From assembly GCA_022360905.1 (NCBI GenBank), contig JAKSBX010000156.1, positions 1 through 64,000 on the forward strand: DNA of 64,000 bases, read 5' to 3'. This DNA comes from Chromatiales bacterium. GTDB lineage: Bacteria > Pseudomonadota > Gammaproteobacteria > Chromatiales > Chromatiaceae. The position numbers were made by a program, and so were the translations under genes. Position 1 is the stretch's first letter, and the number at the start of each line of letters is the position of its first letter. The notes beneath the pieces are model-generated. The model searched no databases. It was not told the origin of the DNA and saw only the letters and a program-made list of their open reading frames with translations. Below, piece after piece: positions 43,438-52,162 of the stretch.

Positions 43438-44935
43438 GGTGTCCATCCAACGCACGCTTCAGTTTCACTTGGGCCAAGCCATCATAATTACCGTCTGACC
43501 TCAGTTTATAGCCATTGATACGACTTCCTTGAGCAGACAGTTGGTCTTCATACCAGAGTGGGATATAGGGTAGATCCCGGTGTAGTTCAGCCGCCACTTG
43601 GTGGTAGAGGTCTGCCTGCACGGAGAGATTGTCCGCCCGCTCCGCCCGGTTCAGCAATTGATCGACTGTTTTGCTCGCATAACGACCCCGATTTGCCCCG
43701 CTTGGCGGCAGGGAGTCACTGGCAAAGATATCCCGATAGATGTCAGGCGTCCTGATACCGACCCAACTCAGACTATAGAGCTGGAAGTTACCCTGTTTGA
43801 TATCACCGAAGAAAGTGCCCCAATCGTAGCTGCGTAGATCCACCTCGATTCCCACCGCTTTCAACTGACTCTGGATCACAGTCGCGAGGCGAATCCGAAA
43901 CGGGTCACTGGAAGTTTTGTAGGTCAGTCTCAATGGGTTGCTATTGCTGTAACCCAATCCAGCAAGCAGTTCTCTGGCCTTTTCCGGATTGTATTCATAG
44001 GCGGTCAGCTGGTCTGCAGCCCAATGCTCCGGTGGGAACAGGGATTCCGCCTGACGTGCAGCCCCCTGCATTACCCAATGGATGATCGCCTGCCGGTCGA
44101 TGGCATGGGCAATCGCTTGTCGAATCCCCAGCTCCCCTGTCAGTCGATCCTGAAGATTGAAACCGATATAGGTGTAGTTGCTGCCTGGCTGCTGTTCCAC
44201 ACTCAAAACCGGTTGACTACGCAGATAGCCGATCAGTTCAGGGGAGAGATCGTTTTGCAGCAGATCGATCTCATTTCTCAGTAGCTTCAATACCCTTACC
44301 GTCGGGTTATTAACCGTGACGAGATGAAAAACCTGGCCATCAGAGCGCCTCTGCAAATGAAGCTCACCGGCTTGTGGCCAGGCAATCAAGTCAAAGGCAC
44401 CACTGCCGACAGGTTCTCGTGCAAAATCATGATCCTGTTCAATCAGTTCTGCCGGAAGAATATCCAGCGTCAGATAGGCGGGAAAAAGCGGATCGGCACG
44501 CTTCAGGTGGAAGTCGATCCGTTGCTCATCGACCTCTTCCATCGATGCGATCAGTTCCAGGCTCGCCTGCTTGGGAGACGCCAGGGCTGGCTCGAGTACC
44601 TGTCGATAGGTTGTAACCACATCCCGGGCATTGAGCTTTTCACCATGACCGAATATCCCGGCATGATTATTCAGGGTAAATCGATAGTGAATTGGTGTAA
44701 TCGCTTCCCAGCTTGCTATGCCTGGCCTCGGCATGCTGTTTGGATCAAACTCCACCAGTCGCTGATAGAGCAGCCTGTTAAGCCGTTCGGATGTTGCGTC
44801 GGTAGCAAAACGGGGATCGAGATTCAGCGGTGCATTGGCCAGCCCCATGCGGATCGCCTCTGTCTCCTGCTCCTGACATCCGCTAATCAGCAGACAGGAT
44901 AGCAACAGTGCCGTCAGGAGGTCTCCTCTCGGCAT
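43412..44935 (-). CDS. Peptide-type solute-binding lipoprotein (SBP_bac_5)
   Basis: The roughly 507-aa family-5 extracytoplasmic binding protein has a lipoprotein signal LLISGC. It then has NLDPRFATDATSERLNRLLYQRLVEFD, the HYRFTLNNHAGIFGHGEKLNARDVV and VGSGAFDLIAWPQAG segments, and IRQAIAHAIDRQAIIHWVM. These proteins usually bind oligopeptides, murein peptides, or opines and nickel. The start is probably ATG 44935 (MPRGDLLTALLL). It heads the operon with the L,D-transpeptidase and two permeases. Ligand cannot be told from sequence. Confidence 0.93.
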   Translation of the reverse strand: MPRGDLLTALLLSCLLISGCQEQETEAIRMGLANAPLNLDPRFATDATSERLNRLLYQRLVEFDPNSMPRPGIASWEAITPIHYRFTLNNHAGIFGHGEKLNARDVVTTYRQVLEPALASPKQASLELIASMEEVDEQRIDFHLKRADPLFPAYLTLDILPAELIEQDHDFAREPVGSGAFDLIAWPQAGELHLQRRSDGQVFHLVTVNNPTVRVLKLLRNEIDLLQNDLSPELIGYLRSQPVLSVEQQPGSNYTYIGFNLQDRLTGELGIRQAIAHAIDRQAIIHWVMQGAARQAESLFPPEHWAADQLTAYEYNPEKARELLAGLGYSNSNPLRLTYKTSSDPFRIRLATVIQSQLKAVGIEVDLRSYDWGTFFGDIKQGNFQLYSLSWVGIRTPDIYRDIFASDSLPPSGANRGRYASKTVDQLLNRAERADNLSVQADLYHQVAAELHRDLPYIPLWYEDQLSAQGSRINGYKLRSDGNYDGLAQVKLKRALDGHHVQSATAN

Positions 44936-44939
44936 CCTG

Positions 44940-45407
44940 TCACCATTCACTAAACGGGTGTTTCACCAGATTGGCATTGTAATAGCGGGTATCCCCCGAT
45001 ACCTCTTCACCAGCCCACTCCGGCATAACGAACGCCTCATCTTCCCGGCCCAACTCGACCTCGGCCATCACCAGACCCTGATTGGCACCGTGAAACAGGT
45101 CCAGATCCCAGATATGCTCACCGCAGCGGACCTTGTATCGGACTTTATCGATTGCCGCTCCGCTTACCAGATGGTCGAGGAGTTCCAATGCTTCATCGAG
45201 CGGAATCGGGTATTCATACTCCCGTCGACTGATACCATCAGTGCGTCCCTTGATGTTGATATTGGCCTCATCCCCATCCACCCTGACACGCACCGTGGCA
45301 CGATCTGTGGTTGCCAGATACCCTTGCTTTATGACCGCTTCGCGGATGATGGAATCTTTCCATTTATCATTAATAACCAGGAACTTACGCTCTATTTCTA
45401 AAGCCAT
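44940..45407 (-). CDS. CYTH-domain protein
   Basis: The 155-aa product is a class IV adenylate cyclase / thiamine-triphosphatase (CYTH) tunnel-fold protein. It begins MALEIERKFLVIND, the signature EXEXK, and has RATVRVRVDGDEANINIKGR and YEYPIPLDEALELL. The bacterial single-domain members (YgiF-like or NE1496-like) are mostly inorganic triphosphatases. It lies a few bases upstream of the binding-protein gene on the same strand and directly after RlmD. Confidence 0.9.
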   Translation of the reverse strand: MALEIERKFLVINDKWKDSIIREAVIKQGYLATTDRATVRVRVDGDEANINIKGRTDGISRREYEYPIPLDEALELLDHLVSGAAIDKVRYKVRCGEHIWDLDLFHGANQGLVMAEVELGREDEAFVMPEWAGEEVSGDTRYYNANLVKHPFSEW

Positions 45408-46745
45408 TTACTTAACCCTTTCGAAGAGTGCGATGGATTCCACGTGAGCGGTGTGGGGAAACATATCCATGACCCCGGCACTGATCAGCCGGTAACCGTG
45501 CTCGGCCACTAAAATACCCGCATCCCTGGCCAGAGTTCCAGGATAGCATGAGACATAGACAATTCGATCAATACCCAGTTTCGGCAGATGGTGCAGTACC
45601 TCCTGCGCCCCGCTCCGGGGTGGGTCCAGCAGAGCTTTGTTGAATGAGGCCTGCAGCCAGGGCTCATTATCCAGTGCCTCATAGAGGTTTGCTGTATAGA
45701 AACGGGCATTGTCGAGATTGTTTCTGCTGGCGTTATCCCTGGCCCGCGCCACCAGCCCTGCATCACCTTCAACACCGGTGACTTGTGCAGCATGGCACGC
45801 CATGGGCAGGGTGAAGTTACCCAATCCACAGAACAGATCCAATACCTGGTCATCCCCCTTCAGGCCCAGCAGATCCACAGCACGCTGAATCATCTGCCGG
45901 TTGATATCGCTGTTTACCTGGGTAAAGTCACTGGGCAGAAAATCCAGAGTCAGGTCGAATGCCGGCAGCTGATAGCTGAGCGTCACGCCTTCATCCCCCA
46001 GCGGGCGAATGGTTTCCGGTCCACCTTCCTGGAGATAGATGGTTATTTTGTGAGCTGGAGCAAATGCCTGAAGTTTCGCCAAATCTTCATCACTGGCCGG
46101 CTCGAGCAGCCGAAAGATCAACACACAGACCTCATCACCCATGGCCATTTCAATCTGAGGTATCTGATCTCTGATCGATAACTGGTCGATCAGACGACTC
46201 ATCTCCGGCAACAGCTCTCCCACCCGTGGATGCAGGATGTGACAGCAATCGATATCCGTGATGAATGAGGAACCCCGCTCCCTGAAACCGATCAGAGTCC
46301 CCCCCTTTTTAGGTACAAAGCGGACACCCAAACGGGCCTTGCGCCGATACCCCCAGGCCGACTCACCGACCAGCGGCGGCAGTATCTGTTCAGGCTCCAC
46401 TTTACCAATGTGCTCCAGGCTCTCCAGCATCGACTGCTGTTTGGTCTGCACTTGTGCCTTAATGTCCTGATGTTGCAGGCTGCAACCACCACACACCCCG
46501 AACTGACTGCATTTGGGTTCGACCCGCTGCGCGGAAGGTTTGAGGACCTCTACGACTCTGCCTTCGTCATATTTACGCCAACGCCCGGTATAGAGGAAAC
46601 GGACCGTCTCTTCCGGTAAGGAGCCATGCACAAAGGTGGCCTTGCCATCGATGTGCGTTACCCCTTTGGCATCATGGGTCAGGGACTCAATTTGAGCTTC
46701 AACCGGCTCTGTCGGCAGCTGCTTACGCCTACGCTTTCTGGCCAT
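45408..46745 (-). CDS. rlmD: 23S rRNA (uracil-1939-C5)-methyltransferase RlmD
   Basis: RlmD methylates U1939 of 23S rRNA using S-adenosylmethionine. The 445-aa enzyme begins with an N-terminal TRAM domain (PVEAQIESLTHDAKGVTHIDGKA). A 4Fe-4S cluster motif follows (CSQFGVCGGCSLQHQ, with a distant CCHILHP). The SAM domain has LDLFCGLGNFTLPMA, LLDPPRSGAQEVL and the catalytic segment IVYVSCYPGTLARD. Length is normal. It is coupled to CysM, whose gene ends 2 bp before the rlmD start. Confidence 0.95.
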   Translation of the reverse strand: MARKRRRKQLPTEPVEAQIESLTHDAKGVTHIDGKATFVHGSLPEETVRFLYTGRWRKYDEGRVVEVLKPSAQRVEPKCSQFGVCGGCSLQHQDIKAQVQTKQQSMLESLEHIGKVEPEQILPPLVGESAWGYRRKARLGVRFVPKKGGTLIGFRERGSSFITDIDCCHILHPRVGELLPEMSRLIDQLSIRDQIPQIEMAMGDEVCVLIFRLLEPASDEDLAKLQAFAPAHKITIYLQEGGPETIRPLGDEGVTLSYQLPAFDLTLDFLPSDFTQVNSDINRQMIQRAVDLLGLKGDDQVLDLFCGLGNFTLPMACHAAQVTGVEGDAGLVARARDNASRNNLDNARFYTANLYEALDNEPWLQASFNKALLDPPRSGAQEVLHHLPKLGIDRIVYVSCYPGTLARDAGILVAEHGYRLISAGVMDMFPHTAHVESIALFERVK

Positions 46746-46747
46746 GA

Positions 46748-47647
46748 TCAGTACGCAGGGAATACGTCAGTAGACAGATATCGATCACCACGATCACAAA
46801 TAATCGCCACGATCACTGCATTTTCAACAGTTTGCGAGAGCTTCAGTGCAGCGGCCACCGCGCCGCCGGATGAGATGCCGGCAAAGATTCCCTCTTTGGC
46901 CGCTAAATCACGGGTGGTCTGCTCAGCATCCTGTTGGGAGATATCGATAATCCGGTCAACCCGGCTGGCATCGTATATTTTCGGCAGATACTCTTCCGGC
47001 CAACGGCGGATACCTGGAATGCTGGCGCCTTCCATAGGCTGGACACCAACGATCTCGATCTGAGGGTTTTTCGACTTCAGGAAGCTTGAGGTTCCCATGA
47101 TAGTCCCGGTTGTGCCCATGGCGCTGACAAAATGGCTTATCCTGCCGTCCGTATCCCGCCATATCTCAGGCCCGGTACCCTCGATATGTGCCTGAGGATT
47201 ATCCTGATTGGAGAACTGATCCAGAATCACCCCTTTACCGGCCGCCTCAAGCTCTCGAGCTTTATCGATTGCAGCTTCCATACTGCCCTCTTTCGGGGTA
47301 AGAACCAGCTCGGCACCATAGGCTTTCATCACGGCCCGGCGCTCAAGACTCATATGCTCGGGCATGACCAGTACCATATGGTAGCCCTTGATCGCGGCAG
47401 CCATGGCCAGAGCGATCCCAGTATTGCCACTGGTGGCCTCGACCAGAGTGTCTCCGGGCTTGATGCTGCCCCTCGCCTCTGCAAGGCGGATCATGCTCAA
47501 GGCGGGCCGGTCCTTCACCGACCCGGCGGGATTATTCCCTTCCAGTTTCACCAGTACGGTATTGCTGTTATCGACGGCAAGGCGCTGCAGACGAACCAGC
47601 GGGGTATTGCCAATGAAGTCTTCGATGGTTTTATATTGCATACTCAC
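46748..47647 (-). CDS. cysM: Cysteine synthase B
   Basis: This PLP enzyme makes cysteine (or S-sulfocysteine) from O-acetylserine. The 299-aa sequence contains IGNTPLVRLQRL, the PLP lysine in GSVKDRPAL (Lys45), the asparagine loop EATSGNTGIALAM, and the C-terminal GISSGGAVAAALKL phosphate cup. CysM-specific features are LEGNNPAGSVKDRPA and EGTGPEIWRDT. CysM followed by rlmD is a usual gammaproteobacterial pair. Confidence 0.95.
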   Translation of the reverse strand: MSMQYKTIEDFIGNTPLVRLQRLAVDNSNTVLVKLEGNNPAGSVKDRPALSMIRLAEARGSIKPGDTLVEATSGNTGIALAMAAAIKGYHMVLVMPEHMSLERRAVMKAYGAELVLTPKEGSMEAAIDKARELEAAGKGVILDQFSNQDNPQAHIEGTGPEIWRDTDGRISHFVSAMGTTGTIMGTSSFLKSKNPQIEIVGVQPMEGASIPGIRRWPEEYLPKIYDASRVDRIIDISQQDAEQTTRDLAAKEGIFAGISSGGAVAAALKLSQTVENAVIVAIICDRGDRYLSTDVFPAY

Positions 47648-48026
47648 GATTCTACCCCGAATTAGGGCATTTGATCAGTACTATTTTGCACAACATCAGA
47701 CTTATTAGTCCGCTAACCATAGTGCTCAGTTTCAGAGCATCAATCGCGCCCTGGAGCAAAGCGTGGCTTCCAAAGAGGGGTTGCTCCCTTGTCAACAGCC
47801 ACGCTCCAGAGCAGCGTATGTTCAAAGCCCCTGCTATACATCTGCCAGTAAACGATTTGGTCGCCGGAATAATGGTGTGGAAATCTACCTCAGCCGAGCC
47901 GAACTCCGGATGTTGTTCTATTATTGAGAGAAATTCTCGTAAATTAAATTCAACACCAGGGGCGGTTACATTTACCCGGCAACTCAATCTGTCGTATAAA
48001 TAACAATAATCCTGAAGGAGAGGTCA
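47648..48026. other. Divergent gap between cysM and the CBS gene, with a second dispersed-repeat copy
   Basis: A 379-bp gap. A repeat end, CAGTAAACGATTTGGTCGCCGG, occurs at 47846-47867 and matches the ends of the repeat at 35666-35806. A CAGTTTCAGAGCATCAATCG-type stretch lies toward the left side. The track ORFs here (47652-, 47671-) are weak and unsupported. Confidence 0.45.
47725..47867. repeat. Dispersed repeat, copy B
   Basis: AGTAAACGATTTGGTCGCCGG at the right side is shared with the minus-strand reading of copy A (35666-35806), and a TTTCAG.GC.TCA stretch is shared toward the left. The interior differs considerably. Boundaries are estimates. Confidence 0.35.
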
Positions 48027-48455
48027 ATGACTAGCGTGAATCAACTGTTACAGAACAAAGGATTCGATATTCTTAGCGTCGATGCCAATGAGACTGTCTT
48101 TCGGGCACTTGAGATCATGGCTGAGCACGGTATCGGCTCATTGCTGGTGATGGATGGTGAAAAAGTGGCGGGGCTGTTTTCAGAGCGAGATTATGCCCGT
48201 GGCATTATCCTAAAAGGCCGCACCTCCAAAGAGACCAAGGTCAAGGAGATCATGACCAGCCAGGTTGTGGTGGTCACTCCGGAACAGAGCATCGAGGAGT
48301 GTATGGCCATCATGACCGAAAAACGGGTTCGCCATCTGCCGGTCATGAAAGATGACAAGCTGGTCGGCATCATCTCAATCGGCGATCTGGTAAAGGCGAT
48401 CATCGAGGAACAACAGTTCATGATTGAACAGCTGGTAAGCTATATCAATCGCTGA
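48027..48455 (+). CDS. Two-CBS-domain protein
   Basis: The 142-aa product consists of two CBS domains: VDANETVFRALEIMAEHGIGSLLVMDGEKVAGLFSERDYAR and VTPEQSIEECMAIMTEKRVRHLPVMKDDKLVGIISIGDLV. Such stand-alone pairs bind adenine nucleotides as energy-state sensors or regulate partner proteins. A good AGGAGAGG site precedes the ATG. Partner unknown; the gene is divergent from cysM. Confidence 0.92.
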   Translation: MTSVNQLLQNKGFDILSVDANETVFRALEIMAEHGIGSLLVMDGEKVAGLFSERDYARGIILKGRTSKETKVKEIMTSQVVVVTPEQSIEECMAIMTEKRVRHLPVMKDDKLVGIISIGDLVKAIIEEQQFMIEQLVSYINR

Positions 48456-48571
48456 CAAGCACCCCGTATTGGGCAGAAAGAGCGTTCAATAGATGTGACA
48501 CTTGATACCTGGAGCATGGACAATTAAGGTATTGACGACCCGGTACCTGATTGACAGATATAATCAGCCCC

Positions 48572-49357
48572 ATGCCCAGTAGCACACCACCCTTTATCGA
48601 TCTTGCCTGGTTCAAAATGGCAAAGCTTCAGGCTACCCGCATCAGCTGTTCAGTTCAGCACAGTTGCCAGATCTTCGAATACGATAGCCTACGCTGGATC
48701 TGCACATCCGATGGTGCTGTACAGTCGATGCTTTTCACTGAAGACCACAGTTATCCCGTCCTACACTATATCAAGGCCTTGTTATGTTCGCTGGTGTTTG
48801 TAGATCAACCTGGGAAAATGTTGAATCTAGGCTTGGGATCGGGTGCCATTGAACGCTACGTAGAGTCTCATCACCCAGACATTGCCATGACTTCGGTTGA
48901 ACCGGAAGTCGATATGATCACCCTTTCCAAGGAGTGCTTCTATCTTGACAGTAACTATCAAGTTAGAAATGAATCAGCAGAGTCTTTTCTGCAAAGCAAT
49001 CAACAGCAGTTTGATCTCATCATTTGTGATATTTATTGCCCCCCAGGTCAGCCAAACCCAATTGAAACAAACCCTTTTTTGCAAAACTTAACCAATGCGT
49101 TATTGCCTCAAGGCGTTGTTGCGATTAATTTCCTGGCAGAGAGTGAAACACATATCGTCAACATGCTCGTACGCTTGCGACAGATGTTTGAACAGGTCAC
49201 TCTAGTTGATGTCTCAAGGCAGCAAAATATTGTTTTCTATTGCTCGAATACCCGGTTTCCAGCACAAACCGAACTCACTGTAAAAGCAGCCTTGCCTCAG
49301 TATAGAAATTTACAAGCAGAAACCATTATTTCGCAACTGATCTGGCTACCGGAGTGA
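48572..49357 (+). CDS. Spermidine-synthase-like protein
   Basis: The 261-aa protein has a Rossmann-type SAM-binding domain like that of polyamine synthases: MLNLGLGSGAIERYVESHHP, the acidic SVEPEVDMITLSKECF and FDLIICDIYCPPGQPNPIETNPF. The substrate-side residues of true spermidine synthase (the D-x-x-x-D-type loop with a full tetramer interface) are only partly visible. It may therefore act on another amine or be a methyltransferase relative. The start is ATG 48572; the track start TTG 48551 would overlap a TATAAT-like sequence. Confidence 0.8.
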   Translation: MPSSTPPFIDLAWFKMAKLQATRISCSVQHSCQIFEYDSLRWICTSDGAVQSMLFTEDHSYPVLHYIKALLCSLVFVDQPGKMLNLGLGSGAIERYVESHHPDIAMTSVEPEVDMITLSKECFYLDSNYQVRNESAESFLQSNQQQFDLIICDIYCPPGQPNPIETNPFLQNLTNALLPQGVVAINFLAESETHIVNMLVRLRQMFEQVTLVDVSRQQNIVFYCSNTRFPAQTELTVKAALPQYRNLQAETIISQLIWLPE

Positions 49358-49402
49358 TCTCAACTTTTACGTTAAAATTGATTTTTTCCGCCAGGAACTG
49401 AA

Positions 49403-50392
49403 ATGAAGTTAATTGAAGTTATCGCTAGATCGAGCAGTGAAAAAACCATTACTGCAATCGCTGAAAAATTCAAAGCACGGGACTTCCGTACTGGCCGGGA
49501 AAGTGAAGACGGTAGACAGGCAATACGTATCCTATTGACGGATGAGAATGTTCAACCAGCACTGGATGCCCTGCAGACTATACTGGGCGCACAATCCACG
49601 GCACGGATTATCGTTTTTCCGATTGATGCCACACTGCCTCAACCATCGAATGAAAAGGAAAAAGATCAGGATAAAGCCATCTCATCGAGAGAATCAATGT
49701 ACGCCAATGTGGACAAGAATACCCATCTTGACAGTAATTTCATTATTCTTGTCATACTCTCCACTTTGGTCGCTGCCATCGGTTTGGTGAAAAACAATGT
49801 GGCCGTTGTGATTGGTGCAATGGTGATTGCTCCCCTGTTAGGCCCGAACCTGGCGTTTGGCTTGGGAACTGCACTCGGGGATATGCATTTGATGAAGAAA
49901 TCCCTGAAAACACTGCTTGCGGGGATATTCATTGCCATAATGCTCGCTTACATCATCGGCCTGCTCTGGCCATTTGAGCTGAACAGCCCAGAGTTGATGG
50001 CACGTACTGAAGTGGGCCTCGACTCTCTGGCTCTGGCATTGGCTTCAGGCGCTGCGGCTGCGCTCTCCTTAACCAGCGGCCTGCCCAGTGTTCTGGTAGG
50101 TGTGATGGTCGCAGTGGCACTACTCCCGCCAGCTGCAACGCTAGGTTTGACCTTGGGTCATGCCAGGGTTGACCTGGCGATGGGTGCCGGTTTGTTACTC
50201 GTCGCAAATATCGTCTGTGTCAACCTGTCCGCGAAACTGCTATTCCTGTTCAAAGGTATACAACCTCGCAGCTGGGCTGAAAAAGCCAAGGCCAAACGTG
50301 CCATGTCCATCTATTTGGGAGTCTGGGCAATCACCCTCGCATTGGTGGTACTGGCAATCATTGCCCGTCCACACATTGAAGGGCCGTTATGA
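49403..50392 (+). CDS. DUF389 (TIGR00341-type) membrane protein
   Basis: The 329-aa product has a roughly 100-residue cytoplasmic ferredoxin-like N-domain (MKLIEVIARSSSEKTITAIAEKFKARDFR). About six membrane segments follow, with the family motif NNVAVVIGAMVIAPLLGPNLAFGLGTALGD and SLTSGLPSVLVGVMVAVALLPPAATLGL. DUF389 proteins are conserved but their function is not well established. It is downstream of the spermidine-synthase-like gene by 45 bp. Confidence 0.88.
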   Translation: MKLIEVIARSSSEKTITAIAEKFKARDFRTGRESEDGRQAIRILLTDENVQPALDALQTILGAQSTARIIVFPIDATLPQPSNEKEKDQDKAISSRESMYANVDKNTHLDSNFIILVILSTLVAAIGLVKNNVAVVIGAMVIAPLLGPNLAFGLGTALGDMHLMKKSLKTLLAGIFIAIMLAYIIGLLWPFELNSPELMARTEVGLDSLALALASGAAAALSLTSGLPSVLVGVMVAVALLPPAATLGLTLGHARVDLAMGAGLLLVANIVCVNLSAKLLFLFKGIQPRSWAEKAKAKRAMSIYLGVWAITLALVVLAIIARPHIEGPL

Positions 50393-50428
50393 CTCACTAG
50401 GCCCGAGTTAGTAAGTTGGAATATGAGG

Positions 50429-51163
50429 CTATCTGCTCATCAATCCTTTCATTTCGCGGACTGCCTGGTCAAACCCGCTGAAGAGTGCTCGACAAACGAT
50501 GGAGTGTCCGATATTCAATTCTCTGATACCTTCAATTTCCACGATTGAAGCCACATTATGATAATCAAGACCATGCCCCGCATTAACCTGAAGCCCCAGG
50601 CCTTTGCCATAGGCAACGGCATCAACAATTCGCTTCAATTCAGCTTGGCGCGCTGTTTCATTGGTCGCATCAGCATAGTGGCCGGTATGAATCTCTACGA
50701 CGGGCGCGCCTGATGCCTTGGCAGCATCCAACTGTTTTAAATCAGCATCGATGAAGAGCGATACCCGGATCCCTGCCTCTTTCAATTCCGTGCAGTAATC
50801 TGTCATATAATCGAGTTTGGATGCCACATCGAGACCGCCTTCGGTGGTCAACTCTTCACGTTTCTCAGGTACCAGACAACAATCGTGGGGTTGAAACCGG
50901 GTGGCTATGGCGGCCATTTCTGATGTTGCTGCCATTTCCAGGTTCATTCGTGTCTGTAAAAGATCGGAGAGTATCTCCACATCCCGATCCTGAATATGAC
51001 GTCTGTCTTCACGTAGATGCAGCGTAATCGCATCGGCTCCCGCCTGCTCGGCCGTCAACGCAGCCTGAACCGGCTCTGGATAACGGGTACCCCGAGCTTG
51101 GCGCAAGGTCGCAACATGGTCGATATTGACCCCGAGTAACATTACATTCTTTGTCATACCCAT
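50429..51163 (-). CDS. pdxJ: Pyridoxine 5'-phosphate synthase PdxJ
   Basis: PdxJ condenses 1-deoxyxylulose-5-phosphate with 3-amino-1-hydroxyacetone phosphate to form the pyridoxine ring. The 244-aa barrel enzyme has [44 protein letters not shown]-like [11 protein letters not shown] and [11 protein letters not shown]. It lies 236 bp downstream of recO on the same strand, the usual gammaproteobacterial order. The acpS gene that commonly follows is absent here; the next gene is DUF389 on the opposite strand. Confidence 0.96.
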   Translation of the reverse strand: MGMTKNVMLLGVNIDHVATLRQARGTRYPEPVQAALTAEQAGADAITLHLREDRRHIQDRDVEILSDLLQTRMNLEMAATSEMAAIATRFQPHDCCLVPEKREELTTEGGLDVASKLDYMTDYCTELKEAGIRVSLFIDADLKQLDAAKASGAPVVEIHTGHYADATNETARQAELKRIVDAVAYGKGLGLQVNAGHGLDYHNVASIVEIEGIRELNIGHSIVCRALFSGFDQAVREMKGLMSR

Positions 51164-51399
51164 ACCTTTAGAATCATAGGTAACAGAAACCCCACACTGT
51201 TTATCAACCTGTCTGACAATTCGTTATGGTGTAAATATATCTTTTTTACACCTGTTTGCCTAACTTGATAGATATCTTCATTGAGAGATGAAGTACCGTC
51301 CAATGAAGAATGTAAATAGCAACTATTTTGAAACGCTGATTGGGATTTATAACAACATTTTACCAATCGAACGTCAGCTCTATTATTAACCCGGCGACC

Positions 51400-52110
51400 T
51401 CACCAACCAGTTGGGCCAGTAAAAAGCTCCCTGCTTTTCAAAGGTTTGTCTCCCAGATAGTGGGACAGCACAAAGCGCATCAATTGTTTTGCCTCTTTAG
51501 CAGACTGTTTTGCCAAAGACGTACCATTATGCAGACCGATCAGGGTACTGCCATGAATCCTCATTCCGGAACCGCCGGATGACGATAATACAGGGCCCGC
51601 TTCGATGAAATAGTCGTAAACCAATTCCTGTTTTATAGGTTCCCCACTATCCGCTGTGTGGTCCAGTAATAAGCCATAACCCAGCTCTGTTAGTAGCCGT
51701 AGTTCAAATTGTCTCAGTATCCGATCGACAGGCTCTGTTGAAGCCAGCTGCGCCAGGCTCTGACAATAGTGGACAAAGAGAGAAGGAAATGGATCATCCC
51801 TTTCGATCAACCTCACAATCAGTTCATTCAGGTAAAAGCCGCAATAGATACGCTCGCCGAGCAGTTTGAATGGCTGGCCATCCTGTTCGACTTCGATCAG
51901 GCTTTTTATCTCTCCCCTTCCACTTAGGGAGATACGCAGGGGTAGAAAGGGTTGTAACAATATTGCCTTGCTGGAACGCCCCGATTTAGCACCTTTGGCT
52001 ATCGCCGGGAGACGCCCTTCATTTGGCGTGAACAATTCCACCAACAAACTGGAATTTTGGTAATCACGCCGATGCAAAACATAGGCAGGTATAAAGTTGA
52101 TACGGGACAT
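51400..52110 (-). CDS. recO: DNA repair protein RecO
   Basis: RecO loads RecA at gaps with RecFR. The 236-aa sequence has the N-terminal OB domain (AYVLHRRDYQNSSLLVELFTPNEGRLPAIAKGAKSGRS) and the helical domain with YCGFYLNELIVRLIERDDPFPSLFVHY and LRQFELRLLTELGYGLLLDH. The zinc-finger cysteines found in some RecO proteins are not visible. It follows era by about 50 bp in the rnc-era-recO-pdxJ run. Confidence 0.95.
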   Translation of the reverse strand: MSRINFIPAYVLHRRDYQNSSLLVELFTPNEGRLPAIAKGAKSGRSSKAILLQPFLPLRISLSGRGEIKSLIEVEQDGQPFKLLGERIYCGFYLNELIVRLIERDDPFPSLFVHYCQSLAQLASTEPVDRILRQFELRLLTELGYGLLLDHTADSGEPIKQELVYDYFIEAGPVLSSSGGSGMRIHGSTLIGLHNGTSLAKQSAKEAKQLMRFVLSHYLGDKPLKSRELFTGPTGW

Positions 52111-52162
52111 CTGTGATGTCTCAATTTAAATGGTAGTAGCAATCAGGCTTCTATTACTAGTT

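Noticed and set aside
48532-48564. Possible promoter TTGACG ... TATAAT before the spermidine-synthase-like gene
   Set aside because: Spacing between the boxes is 21 bases, too long for a normal sigma-70 promoter; the TATAAT alone is weak support.
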